Source of the DNA: Corythucha ciliata
Lineage: Eukaryota > Arthropoda > Insecta > Hemiptera > Tingidae
NCBI GenBank assembly: GCA_038030265.1
Contig: CM075943.1
Coordinates: 41,292,001-41,356,000, forward strand
Reading direction: 5' to 3'
Length of the DNA: 64,000 bases
The notes beneath the pieces are model-generated. The model saw nothing but the letters and a program-made list of their open reading frames with translations, made no database searches and was not told the DNA's origin. Numbering within the stretch: position 1 is the first letter of the stretch; every line of letters starts with the position of its first letter. Both the position numbers and the translations under genes were made by a program. Shown here piece after piece: positions 32,340 through 46,355 of this stretch.

Positions 32340-35030
32340 ATCAGATGTTCTCCTAACACACACCCGTGCCTTTTTCGTTTTTTCCGCACGGGTTGACGAA
32401 AACAGACACTTTCGAGGGAGGTTTTCAGTGCGGTTCTCATCACTTCCCGTGCAAGTCGTGCGAAAAGAAATTTTACCTCCGCTAAACAGTCCGACAATGA
32501 AATTCTACTACGGTCAGACAATGACGTACTTTGTCGATTGTTTTCCGGCTTCAAAGTCAAGCTTTACCATCTTGTAGGATAAAAATGTATTTTTTTATGA
32601 TGAAGTATGCTAAAATAGAGCTTATATCGTTTTCTGTTCGTCAAAAACTCCACCCATTAATTTTTAATTGACGTTTGCAGTTAAGGCCTGCATCCCTGGC
32701 CCCCTCGCCCTACGTCATCAATGCTGCTCCCCACTTCACCACCCAAAAGGCGGCTCGGTTGCAATTATTTCGATTATATTCAGTATATTTTATTGACCCA
32801 GGACTTATTGAGTTTAAGACTCATAGGGGGGGGGGGACTTAAAAAAAAAAACCCTTTTGAAATGGAAACTTCCGCGGCTTCTCGTTTGAGCGCCACGTTG
32901 TTCATGTTTGGAGGGAAACCTTTCACTCACAATTTAAATTTTTACATAATTTTTCAACTATCAGTTTTTCTCGATTAGCCGATGCCATTCCTGTGTTTAG
33001 ATCCTAATGTTTGTTGTGGTTATACATTTATGTTTTATCCTTTTCCCTCCCCATTTCTTCCGAATAATTCCCACACCTTGATTTTTGTCTATTCTCTCCG
33101 GTGATATCAATCATCCCCATCGTTGCCCCGTCATCGTAGCACGCTAGGACGCCGTCGCAGGACGCTTCACAGAGTAGGCATAGACAAGAACCAAGCGCAG
33201 TACAGCATTGCTTGCAACACGTCCTTGCGTTCGGCCAATCACGTTACGTTTGGATGAAAATTAGCACTCGCACTAGATCACACTAGATCATTCGACCTCT
33301 GTTTACGTTTTTAAATAGAATACCTAATACAAAACTTTTGACGTGAGAAGATAAGAACGAACGAATAGAACCTTCAACTTCAATAAAATATTTTATGAAA
33401 CTGAAAAATTGGGGAATGGGCTCTGAAAAAATCAAACTTTTTTTTGTTTTTAACGATAAACTATTATAGCTTGACTAATAATCATGTTGCACCGTCCAGT
33501 GAAGTGAGGCAGCTAACTGTGCCTCATGTCGAGTGACACAAAATAAAGTAAGAAAAGGACAGAGTACGCATTGGTGACGTCACGCGGGAGCCCAAATTTC
33601 CTATTTTTATTAATTAAAAAAAATGTTTCTAGCGCGATTTAATTTTTTTTACACGTTTTTATATTCATATATCTATGAGGTCCTTCTACGGCTAAAATTG
33701 AGAAAAACGGTAATGCGCCGTTATTGGGCCAAGTACGCTCCGCAGCCAAGTTGAGAAAACGCGCTAATTGTGACCCCCAACCACATAGTTTTGCAGATTT
33801 TAACTTTTTAAATGTCTGTGAATTGTCTAATTCGAAACTAAATTTTGCGGGGTCGTCTCGTTAAAATCACAATTTTGTGGGTTTAAAAGCCAAATTTCGT
33901 GGGTTTGGCTCCCCTTAACCTGGCGATGAGGTAAATTTTGTAGTAAAAAATTATTTCTTGTTTTTATTCACCTATTTATTTGTCAAAATGACATAAGTGA
34001 TCAACGAAATCTATAATGGTACCCACATAGGGTCAATAGGGTCTGTCCTACACGTAGGACGTTGCCGGCTCTTCCGATTTTAATAGAACCAAATTTATGT
34101 CATTTCTGTGTGACATTGCCCATTCATATTGAAAGTGTAATTGCAGAATTTAGCCGTTGAAAGGTGTTCAGTCAAGCGAAATCTTGCAAGTAAAGTAAAT
34201 AATTTGGAAAATAAAAAAAAACAAAAACAAATTTACTGTTAATACAAATTTTTAAAATTGAAACCGAATTTTCAGGAACAGGATTTCAAAGTAATTTGAA
34301 GAAACAAAATACCATGAACAGCCTCAGTCAAAAAAATACTTAAAAAATAACAAAAGAGATAAGTATCAAAACCACACAGCCATCATCACGGCCAATATTA
34401 GAATACAGTACCAAAAAAATGAAAGATTGGTACAAACAACATAAGGCAGATGCGAGTCTTATGCCAACATCATCTGGATGTTTCGAAGACTTGGTCTTTT
34501 TTTTTATGGGCAATGTCATTCATGAAGTACATAACCTACGAATCCAACCTGGAAAAAGTTTCAGCCAATCCAGGCTACGTCCGTTGAGAAGGACGTCGAC
34601 TTCAACAACATATATTTCCATTTCAATTCCCAATAATATCAAGAAACTAATGGTTCATAATGAAGATTAATACCCCAAAATTACGAATATGCATACCTTT
34701 GTTGATAAAAAGAACATTTTAGGCATTATTTACTCACGAGAAATTGGGGGCTCCATTTCATCAGCATCAACTTGTGGAGCTCTAATTTACTGTTGAGATA
34801 ATGCCTTCTATCTTGAAGGGAGTGACCCTCCTAGCGGAATTTTTGGAAGCTTATAAGTCAAGTAAAAAGTACAACGCCTCAAAGCCCGTAAACAAAGCCA
34901 AAATGGGTCCGAAATAACATTGTTAAAGGAACGTCCTTTATAAAGGACGCTGCCGGGTTAAGGGTTAAAAACTAATTAATTTTGCCTTGTATTCGTGAAC
35001 CTAAATTTCGGGTATAGTGTCCCCCCCCCC
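32340..35030. other. Intergenic, nothing recognised
   Basis: No gene is seen. There is a G11 run at 32,826-32,836, a few family A units near 33,830-33,910 and a C10 run at 35,021-35,030. Confidence 0.45.
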
Positions 35031-35039
35031 GGCATCTAG

Positions 35040-36480
35040 TTGTTGGTTTTTGTTCAAAAACCTAATTTCGTGGCCTTAGCTCTTTATGAAATCAGTTATC
35101 CAGGTTTTGCTTTGTTCTAAAAACTAATTTGACGAAAACCGAACGACGAAAAAACACATTTCATGATTATAGCTTTTTTAATGCCAAATTTTGCCGGAGA
35201 CGTTTGCTTTTCTATTACCAAATTTCTCAGATTTGGCACCTTCAAAATACAAGTTCACGAGTTTTTCCGTCAGTTAATACATTTTTAAGGCATGACAGCT
35301 CAGTTTAGTCATTTTCAAGGCGCGAATCGTCATTTCAGCTATTTTTATGGCGCATATAGGTTTGCATTTTATAAGGCCCGTATCGTATACGTCAAGCCAA
35401 GGCGAAATTCTTGGAGCGGCAACAGTCGATTTTACAATTTTCAGGGCAGAAACCAGCCGTTACGGCATTTTTAGGATGCGAAAATTTTACAAATTTTTAG
35501 GACGCTCAGACTCATTTTGGCCATATTTAGAATGAAAATCGCCTGTTCGGATAGTGATTATTATATTAACAGCTCAGGCATTAGCCATTTTCAAGGAGCG
35601 AATCGCCAGCTTTGCCATTTTGGGGTCCGAATAGACAGTATATTTAGCTGTTTATATTACCCTAAGAATTCTCAGTTTGGCCACTTTTGGCGCGCGTTTG
35701 GTTGATTCAGTCATTTTCAGGGCGCGAACCGTGATCTTTTCGGAATTTTGGATATTTTCAGAGCACGCGAATCATCAGTTTAGCAATTTTTAGGACGCTT
35801 AGACTCATTTTGGCCATAATATTTAGGACAGAAATCACCAGTTCGGATATTTTTAGGTGTATTATGTAATCGTGCTTAGGTTTTAGCCATTTTCAAGGCA
35901 CGAATCGTCAGTTTGCTATTTTGGGGCGTGAATACTTAGTATTTAGCTGCTTTTAGGACGCTAAGGCCATCTTGCCTGTCACTCGAATGTCAGTTTGGCC
36001 ACTTTTGGCGCGCGAATGGTCAATTCTAGTTATTTTCGGGGCGCGAATAGTGATCTTTTTCGGATATTTTCAGGGCGCTCGAATCGTCAGTTTAGAAATT
36101 TCCAGGACACCTAGACTCCTTTTGGCCATATTTAAAGTGGTAATCGCCAGTTCGGATATTTATAACTCCTATTTTATGTTTAATCATCTTAGGCTTCGTG
36201 ATTTTCAGAGTGCAAACGTCAATTTTGCCGTTTTTGGGGCGCGACTATCTATACTTTGGTCAGTTTTGCTGTTTTATAACTAGGTTAGCTATTTTTAGGA
36301 AGTCAAATTTCGGAATTTGTTCAAAATCCTTTCCTTGGCTGTTGCTTCGACTTGTAGACCATAAACTTTTTTTGAACCATACAGCCATGGTGTTTTTTAA
36401 AAAATGCATTTCGGGCCCATTTTTAGGAAGCGAATGGCGATTAAGCCATTTTTAAATGAGTAAAGCACACAATTTGTCGA
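35040..36480 (+). repeat. Degenerate ~30-bp array, families A then C
   Basis: Family A units lead in (35,040-35,270). From about 35,290 the units change to GGCGCGAATCGTCAGTTTGG-CCATTTTTAG (family C), repeated in one orientation for 1.2 kb. Confidence 0.72.
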
Positions 36481-37301
36481 GCAAGCATTAAAGTTCAGGT
36501 CAGGTTGGTGGAGGTCCTCCGCAAACCACGAACTAGCAATTTTTCAATTTTAGCCGCAAAGTTGCATTCAGATAATTACAAATTAGTGGTTTTCCTTCAA
36601 TTTTAGCGGAAAATGACCGGATTTCCCCAATTTCGGCCTCCAAGGTGTGAAAGAGATGAAATCGCGAAATTTTGTTATATTGAACGAGTCAAAATAGATT
36701 TTCTTATACCCACCAAACCTACGAAACTGATTTTAGAAAGAGCTGAAGCCTTGGAATCGGGGTTTTGACAAAGCGTAAATCTTCGAATTTGGGCTTTGAA
36801 CTTGCTGACACCTGTCCCGGAGCTAAAACGTTTTGTGCCACCTCCTGACAATAAATATGAATGAAACTACTGGAGGTATATGATGAAGTATGACAACTCA
36901 ACACATTCTTGGGGGTTACAAATGGCACCGGGCCCAGTTCCATTCCAAAGCCCACAATACATGCCAAACTGAGAAATCCCCCCCCCTTCCCAACCGGTTG
37001 GAACTAGTCAATTCACTATACTTTGCAAAGCCCTAGAAGGTATGCAAACGCCTGCATAGCGCCACAGTCGTGAGAACGCCGTTGTGGTATAGTTGGGCTC
37101 CAAGAATAAACTTACAAAGTTACAATGGGCAGGGACAGGCCAAGGCACGCCCGAAAAGGAAATGCAGGGGGTCCTTGGCGGACCAAGAGCATTTGTCACC
37201 CGGGGCACCCACCTCACCCCCTTTCGACTCTGCTACTCACAAGAATGTTGCTCGAGCTCAGTGGAATTTTACATCAACGGCCTACAAATTTTACAGCATT
37301 A

Positions 37302-37545
37302 AGCCCTGTTCACACCTATCATGCACGCTTCCGACCCGACACCGATCATGCATTTCTTGATAGGTGTGGGGACCGTAATAGGCGTTAATGCCGAATAATT
37401 GATGGCTATTACGCTTCTCAGCCCTCTCAGATTGCCTTTCCAACCCAAACATAGTCTAACCGTTTCGACGGTTTCCACAGTCTCCGATCCGACATGCATG
37501 AACGGTGTCGGATCGGAAGCGTGCATGATAGGTGTGAACCTGGCT
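37302..37545. mobile_element. PIF/Harbinger-like MITE
   Basis: The ends AGCCCTGTTCACACCTATCA and, inverted, AGCCAGGTTCACACCTATCA are flanked by TTA (37,299-37,301 and 37,546-37,548). The arms continue through TGCACGCTTCCGAYCCGAC. Confidence 0.8.
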
Positions 37546-37559
37546 TTATAATGTGAATT

Positions 37560-39366
37560 CAATCTTACGGTCGATAAAATCCAACGAGATTGATTAATTC
37601 CCGTGTTCGTGAACGTTCCTTGACATTAAGGAACCCTTGAAATTGATTAGAACAGAAGTTTTTATTGTGATCAAAACTGTTTTCAGCGGTTCCTTGACTC
37701 AAGGAAGCTTCAAGGAACGTTCATAAATACGGGTCTAATTCTAACATAAAAATAATATTGAAATACCTAGATTCAAGTCAAATTATGCGGGGGGGGGGGG
37801 AGATTACAGTTAACCTTGCAAAAGGACTTTGAAACTTGAAATTTCGCTGAATTTTAAGAAATTCAGCCAGGAAACTTCAAATTTCGTGCATATTCGTGAA
37901 AATGAAGATCAGAAACCGGTTATTTAGACCCAAAATTTACTTAATTTCGCAGATACAACTATTTGGCTCAAAATGATGTAATTATGCAGTCATTTATCCC
38001 AATTTAAGCTGCGAATTAGCGCGTTTCATCTCAATCTGCATAATGCTAAATACGATTTTTTCAATTTTAGCACTGAATTGGAAGTATGTATTTCTTCACT
38101 CACAAATAGTTATTTCTTCTGTAAAAACTTTGTTTTTCGGCCGGAATTTCAAGATTGTTCAGGTTTTTAATGGCAAAATTTCCAGTTTTAATGCTAATTA
38201 GCCAGTTTCAAGGGTTGAATTTAGCTGGTTTCGAAAAAAACACCAAAACCGAATTAACCCGCTGCTGCCTCCTTTGCCTTCTCGAGTGTTATACCAGCTC
38301 AACCTTCCTCATAATCTTTAGCGTTGGCCGCGGTCTTATCAAGATACTTGTTCTCCTCTTCCGCAAAGCTTAATTTCTTTTGTGTTTAAGTGAACGCGAT
38401 ATCGCTCTCCCCTTCTACGATATTTTCCCTATTTCAAAAATAACGTCGTTATCTATTCCTTTTGTTAATCTCGGCCAATTGACAGGGTTTTAGCCTTTTA
38501 GCGATTGGATGTGAGTGAATCACCGGCTACTGCGGATCATAGAAGACAAAATAATTCTTCCTTGATTCATTTATGACTGACAGGAACGATGGAACTGACT
38601 AGTGGCAAACAAGTCGCCAGTTTGTGCCCAATATTCACGTGAAATTCGTTCAACTCGTCTGCGTTAAATAATGGACCTTGAGAATACCGGTGGGATCAGA
38701 AAGAAAGCTACTGATGACAAGTATGTTTTTCCTATCTTTCTCCTTCAAGAAACGTAACAATTAAAACGCGTACGAGAGCGAATGTTCCAACTGTAATGAA
38801 TGAAATTGCCCGTAATTGAGCGTGGGATGACATCCACGTAATATCATTTTATCCAATAGTTGTTTTTGTGCATTTTATTCAATTATGTTTTCTAGATGGA
38901 GTTTTCTCACTGCCAATTAAATATGGTGACCATTTAGTTTATTATAACGGTGGGGCCACCCTGGTGCCATGAAAATCGCTTTCTATACGCAGTTTTAATT
39001 ATTCATTTGTACTGCGTCCACAGCCTCTGGTATTTCAGGCCTCGGCTCGAATTCAAGGTTTCTTGACATTGCAACTCGGGATTCAACCAGTACACATAAA
39101 TCTCAGGATTAAGCGTTATCGTCTAGTTCAAGATAGTTCCAGTGTAGATAATAGCATGAGCCGTGCACATTCCAACTGACCCGTGGGAACGTAATCTTCC
39201 AGCCCCCCATTCTCAAAACGACTCTTAAATTACGCTAATACGTACTTCGTGACGAAGTAACAAAATCGACAGCGTTGAGCCTTACTCGGGTGGTAGTCAA
39301 GCATTGAAAATTACGTGAATTCGTCGACCAATGTGGAAATAATTAACAACATGAGGCGATTACCTT
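37560..39366. other. Intergenic, nothing recognised
   Basis: No gene; a G12 run lies at 37,789-37,800 and a few family A and B units lie at 37,840-38,060. Confidence 0.45.
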
Positions 39367-39369
39367 ATA

Positions 39370-39831
39370 AGGCCCGTATGCACGTGCAATAAAATTGCGA
39401 CACTTATTGCAAGAGTTGGTCTCAGACACTTTTGAAAAATAGCAATAAGTTCTGAGACTTTTGTGCAACTTTTTCCGAGAGTAGTGCAGCTTCTTACGGG
39501 GAATATGTAACTCTTGTTTACATGGTTTCCCGTGCTTAAAAGTGTTGCTCGTGTAAACGACCCTAAACAAATCGAGTGTCAGACACTTTTCGTGCAACTT
39601 TTCAAAAGTGTCTGAGGGCTCTCTCAGGGTTATTTACAAGTAACTGAGACCAAGGGCCGTACTCCGAAGCCGTGTGAAAATGCCGCAAAAAACGGTTGCT
39701 ATGGCGGGATAATGTTATTTCTTATTCTGCGTCTTTGGATCCCTCTTGCGGCATTTTTTTCCGACCGTTCAGAATAAGGCCCCAACTCTCCCAATAAGTG
39801 TCGCAATTTTATTGCACGTGTATATGGGCCT
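39370..39831. mobile_element. Foldback MITE with ATA flanks
   Basis: Inverted arms of about 55 bp begin AGGCCCGTATGCACGTGCAA and, from the right, AGGCCCATATACACGTGCAA, and run on through TAAAATTGCGACACTTATTG. ATA flanks both ends (39,367-39,369 and 39,832-39,834). A second inverted repeat (CAGACACTTTTGAAAA) lies inside. Confidence 0.78.
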
Positions 39832-40259
39832 ATAAGTAAAATTATAAACAAAGAGCAAACCATAGCAACAGCTGTACACTTTCAACAATGTGACCCGAAG
39901 CATCCAAAGCGAGGCTCTTGACTCGTTTCATTCACCCTAGAGTAGAAGTAGAGTATCGGCATAGCCAGAGTGTGGGGCAGGAGCGGCCAGTTGCCCTACC
40001 GTACACTTGAAAGGGAAGCCGTTGTGAGTGGGGCAGCTGCCCAACACTAAGTACAAATTCCACAGGATCGTACATAAATGGAACACCATTTAATGGAATA
40101 CCAGTACTCTTGGTACTTGCACAAGAAAAATGTGGTCATATTTACTGACTTCAAAAAGATGTTGTGTGTGGGGGGGGGGGGGTTGAAGAAGAAGTCAGGG
40201 GTTTGGCTGTTAAAACAATAATTTTTCATTCAACCCCTTCGAAACCAAATAATAATTTA

Positions 40260-41988
40260 AGGGGACCTGTGAATTTTAAAACCTAAATTTTGCTGGTTTG
40301 TCTCTTTGAAAAACCAACTTTCGTGGGTTTGACTATCTCAAAGACAGATAAATATTTCGCGGGGTTGGCTCTTTGAAACCCCCAAATTCTAATTTATGGT
40401 TTTTATGTCTTTCAAAAGCCAAATTTCGGGGGTGTGACTCTCTCAAAACCCAATTTCGTAAGATTTGCTCTTTCAAAAACAGAATTTCCCGGGTTTGGCT
40501 GTTAAATTTTTTAAAAAATGTTGCGATATGACCCTATTGACGCGAGTTTTTGACACTAGGAAAACCCAAACTTTTTGAGTTTAATATTTCTATATATAAG
40601 ATAAACCTTTCATGGAGTTGGCTCTCAAAAAACATCAAATTAGATGGATTTGGCTTTCTCAACAGCCATTATCGGGTGAGGGGCCTATTCCAAAAATGCC
40701 AATCTCGGGGGTTTCGGTAATATAAAAACCAAATTTGTTGAGTTTGGTTTCTTCAAAAGCCAAATTTCGGCGTGTTTGACTCTCTCAAAAAACATCTTTG
40801 GATGAGGTGAAGGGCAGACCCTTTTTTAAAAAAACAACTTCGTGGGTTTGGCTCTTTCAAAAAACAAATTTCGTGGGTTTGGCAGTTAAAAAGTTAATTT
40901 CGGGGCATGAGCCAATTGAAATGACATTTGGAAGAACGAAATTTCTAGGAAAACCCAAATTTCATGGATTTGGCTCTCACAAAAACGAACGGCTCTCCGA
41001 GTTTAGTGGAGTCGACTTATGATGACCGGACTGCCTGCCTCAACAGTGTGCTCAGATTGATTTAAGAAAAATACGTTTCGCTCGTATTGTTCTTAGCGTA
41101 CCGTACAACTGGGGGTTTCAGCACTCAGAAAACCAATTTCGGGGGATTTGCTCGCATAAATCAGCATAACTACGAGGCTTGATCATGGCCAACAAGGGCC
41201 GAAACGTCGTCTTTTAATGAAATTGTTAAACAGTAGAGTTAATTGGACGAATTAGAAACTCTCCACAAATCAACGGAATGCCTCGTCAAACCACCTCTCG
41301 CAGTGCTTGTTCCAACTGGTTCCTCTGGAAAAATAACTTCCGCTGGTTTCGCTATTTCAAATTGTTTTGATCTGTTATGTCATATTGTAAAGAATTTCGT
41401 GAGGTTGGCTCCATAATGAAACCAAATTTCACACAACCAACATTTCCGGGGCATTTGCTCATTCTAAGCAGAAATTTCGCGGGTTTGGCTTCTTTCAAAA
41501 ACAAAATTTTGCAATGTTTGAGCGTTCAAAACCAATATTGTGGGAATAGCTCGCCCAAAAAACTAATTTCGAGGGTTTCACCCGCTAAAAAGGCCAATGT
41601 CACGGTTTCTTCGAAAATGAAATTCCGCGGAGTTGATTCTGTCGAGATAATTTTCGCGGGCGTGGCTGCCTAACAAAAACAAAAGTTTGCTGGGTTGGCT
41701 GGTTGAAACCCAATTTCGTTGAGCTGACTCGCCAAAAAAGTCAATTTTGCGGGTTTCGTCGCATCAAATACAATATTTCGCGCTGTTGATCGATTTTATA
41801 AATCAATTTCTCTGGTTTGTGTTCAAGTAACCAGTTTCGCTGGCTTGGGGGAAAAATCGTGGGTTTAGTGTTTTCAAACCTCAAATTTCTTGAAACGGGT
41901 ACTTTCAAGAACCAATTTCGCGGGTTTTACCCATTTAAACAAAATGAAATTTCGTGGGTTTGCCTCATTTGAGCCCATTCTGCTGCTA

Positions 41989-42021
<33 letters not shown>
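40260..42021 (+). repeat. Family A array ending in a fixed terminus and (GA)n
   Basis: About 50 units of the type CAATTTCGTGGGTTTGGCTC-TTTCAAAAAC follow each other. The array stops in CATTTGAGCCCATTCTGCTG-CTATCC at 41,965-41,991 and then a GA microsatellite. The same terminus closes the arrays at 47.85 and 58.45 kb. Confidence 0.8.
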
Positions 42022-42026
<5 letters not shown>

Positions 42027-42460
42027 TGAGAAGGAAAAGCTGCCCTAAGAGTGCGCTGCAACTGATTGGTTCGAACCCTGGGGATCGAAACCTACACGAC
42101 AACGTGAATCGTGAAAACCTCATTTTAGCCTACTGACGGCCCCGGTTGTGTGCGTTTTGGTCAGGGCCGGTTACATTTTGTCAATTGAGCATTGTCCGAG
42201 GGACTGATAAACCGCTCGTACAAACCGACCCTAAAATTTGAGAATCTCAGGGTTGGGTAATCGGAATCCCTAAATAAAAATAATAATAAATTCGAAATCC
42301 TTGCCCACCTCGTAAACCACCTCTCGGAAGCCGATACGGTCGGTCTGAGATTGGGATCATTCTACTCGATTCAGTAGGGTGCAAATGTACAATATGTCAT
42401 AAGCAAAAACTCGATTATTGAGAAAAAATCTGGAGAAGCTCTAGCATTGTGCAGATTCAT

Positions 42461-42590
42461 GGCGATTTCCATTCAATGCTAGACACTCGTGTGGTGTTTG
42501 TTTCCTCACTCGTCCTCTCTGAATTGAAACATGTGTTTATGGAGAGGACGCTGTACCACACTTGTGTCGTGTGTTGAATGGAAATCGCTA
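42461..42590. mobile_element. Short foldback MITE
   Basis: The arms GGCGATTTCCATTCAATGC and, inverted, AGCGATTTCCATTCAACAC continue through the ACTCGTGTGGT / ACCACACTTGTG region and the CGTCCTCTC stem. The tips resemble those of the 22,320-23,982 element (TGGCGTTTTCCATTTCC), suggesting one family. Confidence 0.7.
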
Positions 42591-42599
42591 TTAGATTTA

Positions 42600-43989
42600 A
42601 CCGGAGGCCTGTGGTAACCCTGTGTCGAGGGAAAGGATTTCATAACAAATAAGCTTTCTATATTCACGTCATTTGTCCTCTGTCAGGAAGTAGTCAAGAT
42701 CGCAGACTGAGACGGTTCCATTTCTCTGTTTGAATTTAAAATCTATGGTTGCTTCATGAAATTAACAGATTTACATTTAATTACGTTGTCCGAACACTTA
42801 TACTTTATAGCCACTTCCCGTCTTTTACGATGTTTTAACGTTTATTCCGCTCTACGCCTGGAAAAGACAAACGTTACGAATGGAAGCAGTGCGGAATGCA
42901 GGTTTCAAACTCCTCGGCTTCGGCTTTGTCATGTGAATCTCTTTAAGTTTATTCCGGGACATTGTTTCGCATCTTATTGTTCGTCTTGTGGATCCAACTG
43001 TGTCTGTCCTCTCGATTTTCTATACCCATTCGGATTTTCGTTTATGTACGAGATAATGTTTTTCCAAATTTTCAAATGGTTCAGTGACATTCTTAACGAC
43101 GTCATCTATTTTACATTGTTCAACGCTCGTTCATTACGGTAAGCTCGATTCTTTTAAAAACTAGCATTTCAATGATTGAACCGAAGTCGTCAATCCCCTT
43201 AATTGGTCAGATTTCCTAGCGGAAGTATTACTCTCTGCTCTTTTCATGGGTTAACAACAATTTCGGACCATACACGTTAAGCCGGATACACACATGCCTT
43301 ACTTGCCAAGTAGGTAAGGAGCAAAATATTTTTGACAAATTTATTGAACGCTATAACGCCCTTAATTATTTTTTTAATGTAAGCTCAAGAATCAATCGAC
43401 CATGAAGGGCAAAACAAAAACGACACTTTTATCGAGTTAAGACGTTTCGACGGTGGAATTTCCCCGTCCCCATCAGGAATCAAAACATGTATTCTTGACT
43501 TCTATATTCGATCCTCATAGACCATGTCAGCATCAATCCACGTTTACGCGCCACTCTAGTAACATTAACAAATTCATCCCCCTGTATAATTGGGATAGAA
43601 AATACCGCATGCAGTGTTTATCCGGCTTTACATGAATCACCTTATCGGCGTTCCACTCTACGTGATTGCCGCAGAAAAAACATGAAAGTAAACACGGAGG
43701 AAGGAAAAAGTGGAGGGAGTGAAACGCATTTTTCGTGAAGCCGGTCGCCATTACTACACACCATCTGTTATCATGTCTCACCCAACAAAAACATTGACAA
43801 TTTGATACATGATTAGTGAAAAAGTGAAAAATTCCCCTCTCGTCCTCTCTAGGTGAATGATAACAGTGGGTGTGTAATGGCGGAAAAACCAGGTTCACAT
43901 GATTCTACATTAAAAAAGCCTTTCTCTCCACTTGTTCCTACCTCCATGGAAGTAAAAAACCTTAGTAGGTAACTATATTTGAACCAAAC
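42600..43989. other. Intergenic, nothing recognised
   Basis: A 128-codon plus-strand frame at 42,756-43,142 has no recognisable domain, and I do not treat it as a gene. Confidence 0.4.
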
Positions 43990-44277
43990 CAAGGTGACTA
44001 AATTTTCTATAGGTGCCGCAGATCTTCGGACATTACTGTCCTTCACCTACGTCACGAGCAGTCCCATCCGCCTTTGCGCTGGACCCAGTACATTATTAAT
44101 TGATATTGGGTTGTGATTTTTGAGAAATCATAAACTTGAATTTCAAAATTAACTTGCTAAGCTGCTGTAGGGTGAGCAATCGGGAGCAAAGGACTGCTGG
44201 TGACGTCAGTCTCCACCCCTCCCGGCCGATGGGCAGGGGGAAATTTGGGGCACCTATAGTAAAGTTTAGTCACCTTG
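43990..44277. mobile_element. Inverted-repeat element
   Basis: CAAGGTGACTAAATTTTCTA followed by TAGGTGCC at the left is repeated inverted as GGCACCTATAGTAAAGTTTA followed by GTCACCTTG at the right. Homology extends a few bases further outward (GGTTTGGTTCAA). No target duplication could be fixed. Confidence 0.6.
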
Positions 44278-45770
44278 AACCAAACTCTGATGGAATTTTT
44301 AAACAAAATTCCCAGTTGTAAATGAACCTAATCATATGTAAAACAAATTTGTTTTATTGATTTGTAGGTTTCATTAGAATATGGCTTAACTACAGTTTAT
44401 TATTCTTGATTATATCAATCGTGTAAGATTTAAAAAAATAATTAATTACAGGGAATGGTCACTCAGCCCTCTGGGATTTGCAGGAATCGGTTTTATTAAA
44501 CGAAAACGAGAACTTATGTTAATAATAATACGTTTTCAATCAAAATTTAGTGTTGTGGACTGCTGGAGTCGTTTTATATTAAAACAATCCGAATTTTGAG
44601 AGCAGTGGAGTTATATGCGACCTTATTTTTAATAATATGACCATGACATTGGATTAATTGAAAGTAAATTAAATGGCTCATCGCCTTATGATAAAGTCGG
44701 CAATTAGCCGATGAAAGTAACAACCAAATCAAGGCCAGTGGCGTGGGTAGCAAGGAATGGCATTGGCGAAGGCTTGAGGGGAGGAGTAAAGGTTATTAAC
44801 GGCGTCAAATAACGGTCGTCATTTTCGATCTCTCAGACCATTGAAAAAAGGCCGTTTTACTAATCAAAAATTACCATTTTAATAGGAAAGCCTCACGAAA
44901 TCTGTCGCGAAGTCAGGAAACAGAGAAAAAAGTCATTTAACTAACAAAAAGTTCAGCAAACTGACAATTTTACGCTATAAAATAACTAATCGAGCGGAAA
45001 AATGAAAATGCATCCGTCCGAACCTGTCTGGTATGCCATTTTTGCCCAGAAGCAGCAAATCCTTTACTTGATTTTATCCCCTAAAAAGACGAAGGATCCA
45101 GGAAACGGACAATTATTGGACCAAAACGAACTTCCAACTGATAATGGAAACCATCCGTTCAGCCTCAAAAAATTGATTTTTAACCAACATTTGGTATTTT
45201 TTGACCCCTTTCACCATCATAAAAAAGTCTCAGATGAGACAATCAGATGTCAGAATTAACTCACCGTTTTATGGGAAGAATGGCCATATTCCGAGTGCCG
45301 CATAATTAGAGTTTCTGGCTATCTCTGGCCTACTGAGTAATGGGCCGAGCCACAATGAGGAAGTAACGCATTTTCCAAAATCATGCTGTCGTCATAGCTT
45401 GGGTACCAAAACTCATGAAAACACGATCCGTTCAAGTAAAATCAGGCCCTATATTTTTTTATTAATTTTTAAAACTATTGGGTTGCGGGACCCATTTGAA
45501 ATAGGCTATATAGACTGATGAAGTAATAACAGCATTCGCATGGCCTTCACAATAGCTTCCCACAAATCAAACAATAGGACTTAAGAGAATGGGAAGGACA
45601 AGAAGGGGCGAGACATGCTAACAGCTACGATTGGGAGGGTTGGGAGGGGTCAAAACCCCTTAACTACGTCACGAGTCACAGACCGGTCGTTTAAGGTAAC
45701 AAAAAACATTGGCAAGTTTTATTATTTCGCTATAAATCAAAATCAATCATTTACGCATTAATATTCAATT
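44278..45770. other. Intergenic, nothing recognised
   Basis: No gene or clear repeat is seen in this stretch. Confidence 0.4.
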
Positions 45771-45894
45771 CCTGCCCCCCTATTCCGTAACTCTTAACGC
45801 GTGCGTTAGCGAAATATACAAGTTGAATAATTAAAGTAATCAGCTGCAAAATTTTGCTGACGCACGCGTTATGAGTTACAGAATAGAGGGCAGG
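45771..45894. mobile_element. Short palindromic MITE
   Basis: CCTGCCCCCCTATTCCGTAA followed by CTCTTAACGCGTGCG is matched inverted at the right end with few changes, around a core of about 50 bp. Confidence 0.72.
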
Positions 45895-46059
45895 TCATTT
45901 TTGGTCATTTGCTTTCGAAAAAAATGTTTCCAGCGATTTCTATTTTTTATGTTACTTCCACATTTATACAGTCTTGCCGACATTAGTCAGAGTGTGTGGT
46001 AAATTCCACAGTTTTGCATGATATTGTCCACTTCTGTGCCAACCGGTTGATTTCTGAGT

Positions 46060-46319
46060 GCTAGCCGTCTAGCCACATGAAATGTTTTTTGTGTTTTTTG
46101 AACGCTGACGATGACTGCAAACCTTCAAAATTGGTTTTTTCGAAAATGCAAAGCTCGTGATATTGGCATTTCAAGGGCCCAACGCCAGAAATTAGGTATA
46201 TTTGAAAAACCAAACCCGTGAAATCGTAGTTTTCAGAGAGCCAACCCCTCGGTATCACTCTCTCGCTGCACCCCCCCCTCCTGCCCAATACCCGCCGCTA
46301 CACACCCACCCATGGGTTT

Positions 46320-46355
<36 letters not shown>

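Noticed and set aside
41991..42021. CRISPR or other prokaryotic repeat structure in the arrays
   Set aside because: Units are degenerate with no spacer/repeat alternation, and the window is eukaryotic.
42756..43142. 128-codon plus-strand frame
   Set aside because: No domain, no splice context and composition like its AT-rich surroundings.
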